From assembly GCA_040902895.1 (NCBI GenBank), contig JBBDWL010000141.1, positions 3,996 through 67,995 on the forward strand: 64,000 nucleotides of DNA, read 5' to 3'. The notes beneath the pieces were generated by a model that saw only the letters and a list, made by a program, of their open reading frames with translations, was not told where the DNA came from and did not search any database. This document shows, piece by piece, positions 1-9,165 of this stretch (its first letter is position 1; every line of letters starts with the position of its first letter). The translations under genes and the position numbers were made by a program. The stretch comes from JALYRV01 sp040902895 (lineage in GTDB: Bacteria > Acidobacteriota > Vicinamibacteria > Vicinamibacterales > SCN-69-37).

Positions 1-16
1 CCGTGCCGCCCGCCCC

Positions 17-676
17 TTAGCGGTGGCACGTCGAGCAGCTGGTCAGATGCTCGACACTCGCGATCCCGTACTGCTGCTTCAGGCGATTCCCGAGCTCCAG
101 CTGATTTGCCGGGGCTTCGTACGCCATGTTGAACACTTCTTCCTTCGGTCTCAGGAACTTTTCGGGCGCCCGGTGGCATTCGAGGCACCACTCCATCTGC
201 AGCGACGCGTGCTGCAGCATCAGCGGCATCTGGTCCACACGCCCGTGGCAGGTTGCGCATCCGACGCCCTTGGCGACGTGCACCTGGTGGTTGAAATACA
301 CGAAATCGGGCAGATCGTGCACGCGCGTCCATTCCAGAGGCGTGTTGTCACGGAAGCTGGCCCTGACCGGTTCGAGAATCGGCGCCTGATTCCACACCTG
401 TGAGTGGCAGTTCATGCAGGTTTTGGTCGGCGGAATGTTCGCGAAGGCCGATGTCTCGACCGTGGTGTGGCAATAGCGGCAGTCGATGCCCATGCCGCCC
501 ACGTGGTGCGCGTGACTGAACTGAATGGGCTGGTCGACGTAGGCGTTCTGACCTGTCACGAAGGAGGATCGCATGAGCAGCATGACGACCCATCCGAGAA
601 ACGCGAGTGTGGCGACGACGCCGATGAGACTCGCTTTGGCCAGGGCATTCGAGCTTCGCTTGAATATCTGACTCAT
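17..676 (-). CDS. actA: Pentahaem cytochrome c, ActA-like subunit of alternative complex III
   Basis: A 219-residue membrane-anchored multihaem cytochrome. One hydrophobic segment near residues 17-37 acts as an uncleaved anchor, and five CXXCH haem sites follow in order: CRYCH, CMNCH, CATCH, CLECH and, at the extreme C-terminus, CSTCH. Five haems on an N-terminally anchored domain match ActA, the pentahaem subunit of the quinol:electron acceptor oxidoreductase (alternative complex III), which passes electrons from quinol to a periplasmic carrier or terminal oxidase. The remaining act genes would lie to the left of the window, downstream of this gene on its strand. The family call rests on haem count and architecture; a general NapC/cytochrome c7-type protein is the alternative. 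The divergent upstream region holds a CRP/FNR-type palindrome. No clear Shine-Dalgarno sequence precedes the ATG. Confidence 0.8.
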   Translation of the reverse strand: MSQIFKRSSNALAKASLIGVVATLAFLGWVVMLLMRSSFVTGQNAYVDQPIQFSHAHHVGGMGIDCRYCHTTVETSAFANIPPTKTCMNCHSQVWNQAPILEPVRASFRDNTPLEWTRVHDLPDFVYFNHQVHVAKGVGCATCHGRVDQMPLMLQHASLQMEWCLECHRAPEKFLRPKEEVFNMAYEAPANQLELGNRLKQQYGIASVEHLTSCSTCHR

Positions 677-785
677 AAAAGAAGAGAGCCCCGTCGGCCG
701 TCCGAGTAGCCTATCGAAAATACCAGCCGAAATTAAGGCGCCGCGGCCGAAAAATGCACGGCCGCGCCGGCTCTCGCCATTATAG

Positions 786-801
786 TGTGAAATCTTTCAC
801 A
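786..801. promoter_or_regulatory. Perfect CRP/FNR-type palindrome TGTGA-N6-TCACA
   Basis: Bases 786-790 (TGTGA) and 797-801 (TCACA) form the exact half-sites bound by CRP/FNR-superfamily regulators, with the correct 6-base spacer; the symmetry extends to a 7+7 repeat around TC. It lies in the 168-bp divergent region between the cytochrome gene and the ABC ATPase gene and could serve either. Assignment to a regulator is inference. Confidence 0.5.
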
Positions 802-844
802 ACATAAAACCCGGCCTTCCGCCTGTCATAGACTTGCCATCCCC

Positions 845-1771
845 ATGTCCGCCATCTCACTCGACCGCGTGACCAAGCGCTTCGGCGCGCACGTGGCCGT
901 CAACGACCTTTCGCTCGACGTGCCCGAGGGATCCATTTACGGCTTCATCGGCCCCAATGGCTCAGGGAAGACGACGACGATCAGGATGATCATGCACATC
1001 CTGCTGCCCGACTCCGGCCGCATCAGGGTGCTTGGGCGCGACGACACGCGCGCGGCGCGCGACGACATCGGCTTTCTGCCCGAAGAGCGCGGCCTTTATA
1101 AGAAGATGCAGGTGCGCGCCCTGCTGCGGTACTACGGCGGGCTCAAAGGCCGCAGCAAGGCGGCGCTCGATCCGGTGATCGACGAATGGCTGGCGCGGCT
1201 TGGGCTGACCGAGTGGGCCGACAAGAAAATCGACACCCTGTCGAAGGGCATGGCCCAGAAGGTCCAGTTCATTTCGGCGATCGTGGTGAAGCCGCGGCTG
1301 GTGATTCTCGACGAGCCGTTCTCGGGTCTGGATCCGGTCAACGCGCAGGCGCTGAAGGATGCGGTGCTCGAGCTGCGGCGGCAGGGCGTGACGGTGGTGT
1401 TCAGCACGCACGACATGGCGACGGCCGAGCGGCTCTGCGATCGCATCTTCATGATCTACAAGGGCAACAAGGTGCTCGACGGCAGTCTCGAGGATGTGCA
1501 GTCGCGGTACGGGCACGACACGGTGCGCGTGCGGATCCCGGGCGGCGCCGCGGCGCTCTCTCGGTTCCCGGCCATCCAGTCCATCAACGATCACGGCAAC
1601 TATCAGGACGTGCGGCTTGCCGGCGATCCGCAGCTGTTTCTGAACGAGCTGGTGCGGCTCGGGCCCGTCTATCACTTCGAAGTGACCAAGCCGTCGCTGC
1701 ATGACATTTTCGTGCGCATCGCGAATCCGGCGGCCGACGAGATGGCCGCGAAGCTGGAGGTGTCGGAATGA
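845..1771 (+). CDS. ABC transporter ATP-binding protein, NatA/Ccm-type exporter
   Basis: A 308-residue ATPase that would power export through the permease encoded directly downstream (ATGA overlap). Visible motifs: Walker A GPNGSGKT at residues 36-43, signature LSKGM at 132-136, Walker B LVILDE at 152-157 and the switch histidine in STHDM at about 189. The roughly 80 residues after the ATPase core form the C-terminal extension typical of NatA/DUF4162-type ATPases of drug or sodium exporters. Substrate cannot be read from sequence. The start was chosen at the ATG that opens the conserved first strand; no Shine-Dalgarno is evident. Confidence 0.9.
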   Translation: MSAISLDRVTKRFGAHVAVNDLSLDVPEGSIYGFIGPNGSGKTTTIRMIMHILLPDSGRIRVLGRDDTRAARDDIGFLPEERGLYKKMQVRALLRYYGGLKGRSKAALDPVIDEWLARLGLTEWADKKIDTLSKGMAQKVQFISAIVVKPRLVILDEPFSGLDPVNAQALKDAVLELRRQGVTVVFSTHDMATAERLCDRIFMIYKGNKVLDGSLEDVQSRYGHDTVRVRIPGGAAALSRFPAIQSINDHGNYQDVRLAGDPQLFLNELVRLGPVYHFEVTKPSLHDIFVRIANPAADEMAAKLEVSE

Positions 1772-2942
1772 ACCGCGTCTTCACCGTGGCGCAGATGGAA
1801 TTCCTGACGCTGGTCAGGACCAAGGCGTTTCTGATCGGCATTCTGATGATGCCGGTGTTGATCGGGGTGTCGATCCTTTTTCAGGTCTACGCCGAGCGCC
1901 ACGTCGACACGCAGGATCGCAGGATCGCGGTGATCGATCACAGCGGCACGCTGTATGACGCCGTTGCCGCGGCGGCCGCCAGGCACAACGCAGACGCAGG
2001 AGAGGCGGCCTCGCGGAAAGGGCCGCACTTCATCCCGTCGCGGGTGGACCTTTCCAGCCAGTCTGCCGATGCTGCGAAGCTCGAGCTTTCCGATCGCATC
2101 CGCTCCGAGGAGCTGTTTGCGTTCCTCGAGATTCCTGCCGACATTCTGGATGCGCCCCGCGACAAGGGGTCGGTGCGTTACTACACCGGCACGCCGTCCT
2201 ACGAGCGGCTGCCCGAGTGGCTCGAGCGCGTGCTCAACGACGAGATCGCACGTCAGCGCTTCACACGCTCCGGCATCGATCCGGGGTTGGTCACCAAGCT
2301 CAATGCGCGTGTTGACCTTTCGAGTTTTGGGCTGGTGGAGCGGCAGGTCGACGGGACGATTGCGGAAGCCCGCGAGACCGACGCCATCGCGACGTTCGTG
2401 ATGCCGTTCATATTCCTGTTCCTGATGTTCATGTCGGTGATGACCGGCGCCCAGCACCTGCTCAATGCCATCGTCGAAGAGAAGATGAGCAAGATCAGCG
2501 AGGTGTTGATCGGGTCGATCGAGCCGTTCAAGCTGCTGCTCGGCAAGCTGGTTGGCGTGGCCGGCGTGTCGGTGCTGCTTGCCGCGATCTATTTCGCGGG
2601 AGGCATCTTCGCGATTTTCCAGAGCGGCCGGTGGGATCTGCTGCGCTTCGATCTGTTCGCGTGGTTCTTCCTGTTCCTGATCTGCGCCGTGCTGATGTAC
2701 GGATCGATCTTTCTCGCGCTCGGGTCGGCATGCTCCGACCTGAAAGACGCGCAGAGCATGATGCAGCCCGCCATCCTGCTGATCATGCTGCCGTATCTGG
2801 CGTCGTTCATGGTGATTCGCGCGCCCGACTCGTCGCTGGCGGTGGGCATGTCGATGTTCCCAACCTTGACGCCCTTCATCATGATGATGCGCATGGCCAT
2901 GCCGCCCGGCCCGCCCGTGTGGCAGGTTGCCGCCGCCGTGGC
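1768..2942 (+). CDS. ABC-2 type permease (NatB-like), 3' end lost in assembly gap
   Basis: Membrane partner of the preceding ATPase, overlapping it by ATGA. About 391 residues are visible before the N run. A first transmembrane segment near residues 18-36 is followed by a soluble extracytoplasmic domain to about residue 205, then by a cluster of hydrophobic segments, as in the ABC-2/NatB family. The motif HLLNAIVEEKMSKISEVL just after the second membrane segment is typical of the cytoplasmic coupling loop of these permeases. The C-terminal membrane segment or segments and the stop codon are in the gap. Confidence 0.85.
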
Positions 2943-3042
2943 NNNNNNNNNNNNNNNNNNNNNNNNNNNNNNNNNNNNNNNNNNNNNNNNNNNNNNNNNN
3001 NNNNNNNNNNNNNNNNNNNNNNNNNNNNNNNNNNNNNNNNNN
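2943..3042. other. Assembly gap (100 N), true missing sequence
   Basis: Exactly 100 N. Unlike the other two gaps, the flanks share no sequence, so real bases are absent: at least the end of the ABC permease and the start of the agmatinase-like gene. Confidence 0.95.
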
Positions 3043-3873
3043 GTGGGCGTCCCCTACGACGGCGGCACGTCGTATCGGCCGGGCGCGCGGCTTGGGCCGC
3101 GCGAGATTCGCAGTCAGTCGTCGCTGATCCGCACCTGGAGCTACTTTCTCAAGGTCCATCCGTTCGAACGCCTGCGCGTGATCGATTACGGCGACATCGA
3201 TGTGCCGCCGATCGGGATCGAGCGCGCGCTCGACGTGATCGAACAGGGCGCCGCGGCCATTCACGCAGCCGGCGCCACGCCGCTGGCCGTGGGCGGCGAT
3301 CATTCGATCTCGCTGCCGCTGCTGCGCGCCGCCGCGAAACAGCACGGCCCGCTCGCGCTCGTGCAGTTCGACTCGCATATCGACACCTGGGACGACTACT
3401 TCGGCGGCAAGTACTTTCATGGCTCGCCGTTCCGGCGCGCCATCGAAGAAGGACTGATCCGCAAAGACCGTTTCATCCAGGTCGGCATTCGCGGGCCCAT
3501 GTACGGCGAGGCCGAGTTCGATTTTCACCGCGAGCACGGCATCCGCGTCGTCGACATCGACGCCGTGAAGCGCGAAGGCATCGACTGGACGATCGATCAG
3601 ATGCGCGGCGCGCTCGACGGACCGGTCTACCTCACGTTCGACATCGACAGCGTCGATCCTGCCTACGCGCCGGGGACGGGCACGCCGGAGGCCGGCGGCC
3701 TCACGAGCCACGAAGCGCAGCGGCTCGTCCGGGGGCTCGCCGGCCTCGACATCGTGGCGGCCGATCTCGTCGAAGTGTCGCCGCCATTCGACGGTCCCGG
3801 GCAGATCACGTCGCTGCTGGCGGCGAACCTGCTGTTCGAAACGCTGTGTGTGATGGCAGTGCGAAAACGCTGA
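3043..3873 (+). CDS. speB: Agmatinase/arginase (ureohydrolase) family enzyme, 5' end in gap
   Basis: About 276 residues of a dinuclear-manganese ureohydrolase, which hydrolyses a guanidino compound to urea plus an amine. Conserved metal ligands are visible in GGDHSI, FDSHIDTWD and FDIDSVDPAYAPGTGTPE, the three signature blocks of the family. The DPAYAPGTGTPE block and PYDGGTSYRPGAR near the visible start favour agmatinase over arginase, but guanidinobutyrase-type members look alike. The stop overlaps the next start (TGATG). The first residues are lost in the gap, so the apparent fusion to the permease is false. Confidence 0.85.
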   Translation: MGVPYDGGTSYRPGARLGPREIRSQSSLIRTWSYFLKVHPFERLRVIDYGDIDVPPIGIERALDVIEQGAAAIHAAGATPLAVGGDHSISLPLLRAAAKQHGPLALVQFDSHIDTWDDYFGGKYFHGSPFRRAIEEGLIRKDRFIQVGIRGPMYGEAEFDFHREHGIRVVDIDAVKREGIDWTIDQMRGALDGPVYLTFDIDSVDPAYAPGTGTPEAGGLTSHEAQRLVRGLAGLDIVAADLVEVSPPFDGPGQITSLLAANLLFETLCVMAVRKR

Positions 3874-4400
3874 TGGATTCCTTCTCACACGCGGGCTGGG
3901 GATACGTCGTTTCGAAACACAAAGGCATGGCGTGGTGGGGAGCGTTGGCCGGCGCGATGCCGGATCTGCTGTTCTTCGTTCCGTCGCGCATCGAGCAGGT
4001 CGTCGAACATGGCTGGGCGGGCCTGCGCATCGGCAGCGAACCGGGCATCTGGCGCATGGATGGTCCGCCGCTGCCGCCGGATCTCGTCGAGGCGTACTGG
4101 CGCTACTACGTGTGGAGTCACAGCCTGATCGTGCTCGGTGCGGTAACGGCCGCCGTCGCGCTCACGCGGTTTCGCCGGTGGTGCTGGCTGGCCGTGCCGT
4201 ACGGCTTGCACATCCTGATGGATCTGCCCACGCACGAGCGCTACGAAGGACGCCCGCTCTATCCGTTATCGGACTGGCACTTCATCGGCCTGTCATGGGG
4301 CGACCCGCGCATCTTCTGGCCCAACGTCGCGGCATTGGCGCTCGCGCTTTGGCTGGTGAATCGCCCGCGAGCCTCAGAAGCCGCGCCCAGAAAGCCATGA
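3873..4400 (+). CDS. Membrane-bound metal-dependent hydrolase-like protein (DUF457/YdjM-like)
   Basis: A 175-residue protein whose ATG overlaps the previous stop (TGATG) and whose stop overlaps the next start (ATGA). It has hydrophobic segments near residues 15-35, 85-105 and 145-165. Conserved polar positions are SHAGWGYV at the start, WSHSL in the middle and HILMDLPTHERY after it, resembling the spaced His/Asp pattern of DUF457-type inner-membrane putative hydrolases. No activity is established for this family, so only fold-level placement is offered. Confidence 0.55.
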   Translation: MDSFSHAGWGYVVSKHKGMAWWGALAGAMPDLLFFVPSRIEQVVEHGWAGLRIGSEPGIWRMDGPPLPPDLVEAYWRYYVWSHSLIVLGAVTAAVALTRFRRWCWLAVPYGLHILMDLPTHERYEGRPLYPLSDWHFIGLSWGDPRIFWPNVAALALALWLVNRPRASEAAPRKP

Positions 4401-5635
4401 GCGCCCCGCAAGCGGAACGGGGCGGAGCCCCGAGAAACTATGACGCCGATGTCGTAGTCGCGGGCGCAGGGCCCGCCGGGTCCGTCGCGGCGGCGTCGCT
4501 CGCGGCGCGCGGGTTGCGCGTCGTGTTGTGCGATCGCTACGCCTTCCCTCGGGACAAGACCTGCGGCGACGCGCTGATTGCCGACGCCCTGATGGTGCTC
4601 GAGCGGATCGGCCTCGCGGCGCGTGTCGCGGCGCGCGCCCAGACCTCCCGGGCGCTTGACATCATCTCACCGCGAGGTGGAACCGTATCCATCACCGGGC
4701 TCCTGCGTGTGCTGCCGCGGCGCGAGCTCGATCAGATGCTGCTCGAACATGCCCTGAACCAGGGAGCGGAGTTCCGACAGCTGACGGTCGAATCGCCGCT
4801 GATTGAAGACGGGCGCGTCGCAGGCGTCTCGGCGAAGGATCCGTCAGGCCGCGTGCATGCCTTGCGTGCGCCGCTCACGGTGCTCGCCACGGGCGCCGGC
4901 GGCGGCGTGTTGCGCGCGTTCGATCCGCAGGCGCGGAGCGAGGCTTCGGGCACGGCGTTGCGCGCGTACGCCCGCCCGAGCCCGGCCAAGGCCGGCGCCG
5001 CCGGCCCGGCCTGCGTCATTGCACTCGACCAGGCGCTGCGTCCTGGTTATGCGTGGGCGTTTCCAGCGCCTGGCGGGATGTTCAACGTCGGCGTCGGTCT
5101 CTTTCGCGGCAGCGGACTGCGCGCGGCCGGCGTGAATCTGCGCGCGAGTCTCGACGCCCTGCTCGCAGGCGAGGGCGCCATCGGCCGGCGCTTCGGCCCA
5201 TTCACCGGCGTCACGCCCATGGCCGGCGCACCGTTGCGTACCAGCCTGACCGGCACAGCGTCGCGGCAGCCTGGCCTCGCCATCGTCGGTGAGGCGGCAG
5301 GCACCACCTACGCGGCCACCGGCGAGGGCATCGGCAAAGCCATGGAAAGCAGTCTGCTGCTCGATGAGCTCGCGGCTGCCACGGGTGGAGCCGACCTTCC
5401 GGCGCTGGGTCTCACCTACGGCGACGTGGTGCGCGCCCGCTTTCACCGGCGCTTTCACGCCTACGACGTCGCCGAGCGCTGGGTCTCGTTCCCGCCGTTC
5501 GTCGACTATGTCGTCGCGCGGGCCGGCCAAAGTCCTTACATCAGGCATCGCCTCTCTGAATTCCTCTCGGAAACGGACTTGCCGACCAGAGTCTTCTCCG
5601 TGCGCGGCATCTGGCGGTTGATGACGGCGCGGTAA
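4397..5635 (+). CDS. Geranylgeranyl reductase family FAD-dependent oxidoreductase
   Basis: A 412-residue flavoprotein. The FAD-binding Rossmann motif VVVAGAGPAGSVAAASLAA is at residues 19-37, followed by the family block FPRDKTCGDAL with its conserved cysteine, and a second FAD contact, GEAAGTTYAATGEGIGKAME, in the C-terminal third. Members of this family reduce isoprenoid double bonds, for example in menaquinone or archaeal-type lipids; others act as halogenase-like or hydroxylase-like enzymes, so the substrate is open. The ATG overlaps the previous stop (ATGA), so translation is probably coupled to the upstream genes. Confidence 0.85.
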   Translation: MSAPQAERGGAPRNYDADVVVAGAGPAGSVAAASLAARGLRVVLCDRYAFPRDKTCGDALIADALMVLERIGLAARVAARAQTSRALDIISPRGGTVSITGLLRVLPRRELDQMLLEHALNQGAEFRQLTVESPLIEDGRVAGVSAKDPSGRVHALRAPLTVLATGAGGGVLRAFDPQARSEASGTALRAYARPSPAKAGAAGPACVIALDQALRPGYAWAFPAPGGMFNVGVGLFRGSGLRAAGVNLRASLDALLAGEGAIGRRFGPFTGVTPMAGAPLRTSLTGTASRQPGLAIVGEAAGTTYAATGEGIGKAMESSLLLDELAAATGGADLPALGLTYGDVVRARFHRRFHAYDVAERWVSFPPFVDYVVARAGQSPYIRHRLSEFLSETDLPTRVFSVRGIWRLMTAR

Positions 5636-5656
5636 TGCCGCCAGAATGGTGATGCT

Positions 5657-7504
5657 ATGAAGACGATGATGCGCGCCGCGGTCGCGGCCATGCTGCTGCA
5701 ACTCTGCGCAACCGCCGCGGCGGCGCAGACGCCGGTGATCTATCGGGTGTCGGTGCCCGAACCGCAGCACCACTGGCTGCAGGTCGAGACCACGTTTCCG
5801 GCGGGCGGCAGCGGGCCGCTCGTGATCAACATGAGCCGCTCGTCGCCGGGCCGCTACGCCGTGCATGAGTTCAGCAAAAACATCTTCGAGTTCACGGCAT
5901 TCGACGGCGCCGGACGCCGGATTCCTTTCGCGCGGCCGACCGTGAATCAGTGGCGCATCGCGCAGCACGACGGCACCGTCCGCATCGTCTACAAGATCTA
6001 TGGCGATCGCATTGACGGCACGTACCTCGGCGTCGATGCCACGCACGCCCACATGAACATGCCCGCGACGCTTGCGTGGGCGGAGGGGCTCGAGATGCGC
6101 CCCGTGCGCGTGACGTTCGTGCCGCCGCCGGGTCGCGCGTGGCGCATTGCGTCGCAGCTGTTCTCGACGTCCGATCCTCTGACGTTCACGGCGCCGAACC
6201 TGCAGTACCTGATGGACAGCCCGACCGAGTTCTCCGATCACCTGCTGAAGACCTTCACCGCCAGGGGGCCCGATGGGCGGGAAGAAACGATTCGCGCGGC
6301 GATTCATCACGCGGGCACGGATGCGGACGTCGAGACGTACATGAGCGCTCTTCAGGGGATCGCACGCGTGCAGGCGATGATCTTCGGCGAGCTCCCGGAC
6401 TTCGAGCCCGGACACTACACGTTCCTTGCCGACTATCTGCCATGGGCCAGCGGCGACGGCATGGAACACCGCAACAGCACCATCGTCAGCGGGCGATCCC
6501 TGACGCAGGGCATCGGGACCGCGTCGCACGAGTTCTTTCACGCCTGGAACGTCGAGCGGATTCGGCCGGACGATCTCGAGCCGTTCAACTTCGGTGACGC
6601 CAACGTTTCCGACTCGCTCTGGCTCGCCGAAGGCTTTACGCAGTACTACGGCCCCCTGACGCTTGCGAGGGCGGGACTTGCCGACTTCGCCCAGACCGCT
6701 GCAGGATTCGGCCGCACGGCCGACGCCATCGTCAACGGCAGCGGCAGGAACGTGCGCTCGGCCGTCGAGATGAGCCAGCATGCGCCGTTCGTCGATGCCG
6801 CGCAGGCCATCGATCGAACCGACTTCGGCCGTTCGTTCATCTCGTACTACACCTACGGCGCCGGCATTGCGCTCGGCCTCGATCTCACGTTGCGCCAGCG
6901 AACCGGCAACAAGGTCACGCTGGACGACTATGTGCGCCGGTTGTGGACGAAGTACGGCAAGGTCAGAGGAAAGGCGCCGGGACTGGTCGCGCGGCCGTAC
7001 TCCCTGGCCGATCTGCGCCTGACGCTCGGCGAGGTTGCTGATGACCAGGCGTTCGCCAACGACTTCTTCGCGCGGTACATCGAAGGCCGTGAGGCGATCG
7101 ATTACGGCAGCCTCATGGCACAGGCCGGACTCATGCTGCGGCCAGCGCGTGCAGGCGCTGGATGGGTCGGCGATTTCGGCACCGAAGCCGTGCCCGACGG
7201 CCTGCGCGTCACCACACTCGTGCCGTTCGCGACGCCGGCGTACGAGGCCGGCATCGATCAGGACGACCTGATTACCGCTGTGAACGGCCAGAAGCCGGCC
7301 GGTGCGCTCCAGCAGGTGGTGCGCGCGATGAAGCCCGGCGCGGTCGTCAAACTCACGGTGCGATCGCGCGATGGAAAAGAAAGCGTCCGCGACATCACCG
7401 TGAAGCCGGATCCTCACATCGAAATCGTACCGATCGAAGCCACGGGCGGCACGCCGACTGCCGCGCAGAAGGCATTTCGCGAATCCTGGCTCGGCGTGCG
7501 CTAA
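5657..7504 (+). CDS. M61 family metallopeptidase with C-terminal PDZ domain
   Basis: A 615-residue secreted peptidase. It has an N-terminal signal peptide (hydrophobic stretch to about residue 20, ending ATAAAAQT) and a beta-rich M61 N-terminal domain. The zinc site HEFFH is at residues 291-295, followed by AWNVERIRP, and the downstream Glu of the gluzincin class lies in WLAEGFTQYY. A PDZ domain occupies about residues 500-590 (VPDGLRVTTLVPFATPAYEA, then DDLITAVNG). The family cleaves N-terminal glycine or alanine from peptides in the cell envelope. It starts 21 bases after the preceding gene and is probably co-transcribed. Confidence 0.9.
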   Translation: MKTMMRAAVAAMLLQLCATAAAAQTPVIYRVSVPEPQHHWLQVETTFPAGGSGPLVINMSRSSPGRYAVHEFSKNIFEFTAFDGAGRRIPFARPTVNQWRIAQHDGTVRIVYKIYGDRIDGTYLGVDATHAHMNMPATLAWAEGLEMRPVRVTFVPPPGRAWRIASQLFSTSDPLTFTAPNLQYLMDSPTEFSDHLLKTFTARGPDGREETIRAAIHHAGTDADVETYMSALQGIARVQAMIFGELPDFEPGHYTFLADYLPWASGDGMEHRNSTIVSGRSLTQGIGTASHEFFHAWNVERIRPDDLEPFNFGDANVSDSLWLAEGFTQYYGPLTLARAGLADFAQTAAGFGRTADAIVNGSGRNVRSAVEMSQHAPFVDAAQAIDRTDFGRSFISYYTYGAGIALGLDLTLRQRTGNKVTLDDYVRRLWTKYGKVRGKAPGLVARPYSLADLRLTLGEVADDQAFANDFFARYIEGREAIDYGSLMAQAGLMLRPARAGAGWVGDFGTEAVPDGLRVTTLVPFATPAYEAGIDQDDLITAVNGQKPAGALQQVVRAMKPGAVVKLTVRSRDGKESVRDITVKPDPHIEIVPIEATGGTPTAAQKAFRESWLGVR

Positions 7505-7513
7505 GGGTCGTTG

Positions 7514-8141
7514 CTAGCACGCGACCGCCGTCGCGTCGAGCCGGCGCTCCGCAAGGGCCGCCAATCCTTCCAGGATCTCGCAGCGGCTGTGGGCTTCGTC
7601 GGCCTTGATGCTCAAAGCCTCGGCAGTCGCTCGCATCTGTTTTGCCAGGCCACGTTGTTCTCCATAGCCGTGGGGTTTATCCCGCCATGGATCTTCGCCG
7701 ATCAGAAACTCGTCGAAATCCCGTGCATTCGTCATGGCGTCGGCTGCCGTCTTCTGCAGGGCGCTGACTCGCGCACGCTCCGATTGCAGGTCCGAGCGCA
7801 TCACATTCAAGACACTTCTCGCGAGCTGCTGATGTCCGGAGTGCGCGGCCAGCGCGATGCAATCGATGCCCCTTACGAGAAGTGAATCTTCGCGTGAGTC
7901 ACCGCACATGGCCAGCGCGCGCGTGAGCGACACATGCGCGTGTTGAAGCAGGCCGTTGACCGCCGCGCGCCAGCAAGACGTCGACGAGATCCTTGGAGAC
8001 GGTGCCGATCAGAAGAGCGACCGCAGGTCCCGTGAGGGTCGCGGCGGCGACCGCACTGACGGCCGTCTTTATGGCTTCCGCCACCGCCTTGCTGGCTATT
8101 GTCGGGACAACGGCCCGGGCCTTCCGTGAGAACAACGGCAT
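7514..8141 (-). pseudogene. Hypothetical protein gene split by a frameshift
   Basis: Two minus-strand reading frames fit together as one gene of about 205 codons. The 5' part starts at ATG 8141, preceded by GGAAAG seven bases upstream, and reads MPLFSRKARAVVPTIASKAV with a hydrophobic stretch ending DLVDVLLA. Around 7950-7975 the frame is lost. The 3' part continues one base over (LLQHAHVSLTRALAMCGD) to a stop at 7514 and is rich in charged, helical sequence. Neither part alone looks like a natural protein: the first ends in low-quality sequence and the second lacks a good start. It is either a recent frameshift or an assembly error in a GC-rich run. No family was recognised. Confidence 0.5.
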
Positions 8142-8262
8142 GCAGGATCTTTCCGCCGCTGACGAACGAGGGCCGGCGGCGCCGAAATGTAGCACAACGG
8201 CCGCCGGGCTTGCGGCGAGTGACCGTCGCGCGTCTCACGCTTTCAATATACTCGTTCGCCAG

Positions 8263-9165
8263 ATGGATGCAGACGTCATCATCGTCGGCGCGGGTCCGGC
8301 CGGGCTCAGCGCGGCTCTCGTGCTCGCGCGCGCCTGCCGGCAGGTGCTCCTGTTCGATCATGGACATCCGCGCAACGCCGCGGCCACAGCCACTCACGGC
8401 TTTCTGACGCGCGATGGCGTTTCGCCGCACGATCTGCGGGCCATGGCGCGCGATGAGCTTGCGCGCTACGACAGCGTTCGCATCGTCGATCTCGAAGTCA
8501 CCGACGCGGACTGCGACGCGGGTGCGTTCCATGTGACGACGATCGACAATCAGCACTTCTCCGCAAAGAAGCTGCTGCTCGCCACCGGCGTCGTCGATCA
8601 CCTTCCCGAAGTGCCAGGCCTCCGCGAGATGTACGGCACAACCGTGTTCCATTGCCCGTACTGCGACGGTTATGAGTTCCGGGGGAAGCGTCTCGCGGTC
8701 TACGGATGCGATGAGCGCGGGTACGGTCTGGCGCTCGAGCTGCTCGGGTGGTCGAAGGATGTCGTGCTGGTCAGCGATGGCCCCTGCGGTCTCGACGCCA
8801 AGGATCTCGCGCGGCTTGCGAGCCGACACATCAACGTGCGCGAAGAGAAAGTCACTCGGCTCGAGGGAAAGGAAGGACGCCTCGAGCGCATCTTCTTCGA
8901 AACCGGCGAGCCGCTGGAGCGTGACGCCGTGTTCTTCACGACCGGCCAGGCACAACGCTCGCCTCTCGCAGATATTCTCGGATGCCACTTCAACGACAAG
9001 GGCACAGTGCGCACCGGAGCGTACGAGACGACGCATTTGAAAGGACTCTACGTCGCGGGTGACGCATCGCGTGCCGTGCAATGGATCGTCGTGGCTGCCG
9101 CCGAAGGCGCAGAGGCGGCGTATTCGATCAATCAGGATCTGATCAAGGAAGCTCTCACCTCATGA
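8263..9165 (+). CDS. Thioredoxin-reductase-like NAD(P)/FAD-dependent disulfide oxidoreductase
   Basis: A 300-residue two-domain flavoprotein. The FAD motif VIIVGAGPAGLSAALVLARA begins at residue 5, a redox-active CPYC pair is at residues 131-134 (CPYCDGYEFRG), the NADPH domain follows, and the closing FAD motif LYVAGDASRAVQW sits near the end. CPYCDG rather than the CATC of classical thioredoxin reductase places it with the TrxB-like/GliT-like group, whose partner is often a small thiol or unknown. The start was set at the ATG giving the normal N-terminus. A TATACT -10-like box at 8247-8252 and no Shine-Dalgarno suggest a very short leader. It overlaps the next gene (ATGA). Confidence 0.85.
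   Translation: MDADVIIVGAGPAGLSAALVLARACRQVLLFDHGHPRNAAATATHGFLTRDGVSPHDLRAMARDELARYDSVRIVDLEVTDADCDAGAFHVTTIDNQHFSAKKLLLATGVVDHLPEVPGLREMYGTTVFHCPYCDGYEFRGKRLAVYGCDERGYGLALELLGWSKDVVLVSDGPCGLDAKDLARLASRHINVREEKVTRLEGKEGRLERIFFETGEPLERDAVFFTTGQAQRSPLADILGCHFNDKGTVRTGAYETTHLKGLYVAGDASRAVQWIVVAAAEGAEAAYSINQDLIKEALTS

Noticed and set aside
1768..3873. Apparent permease-agmatinase fusion protein
   Set aside because: The frame stays open only because the 100 N run contains no stop. The two halves belong to unrelated families, each truncated at the gap.
1672..3888. Long antisense open frames opposite the GC-rich genes (here and throughout the window)
   Set aside because: They mirror the third-position GC bias of the real genes, show low-complexity Arg/Ala/His composition and have no recognisable family.
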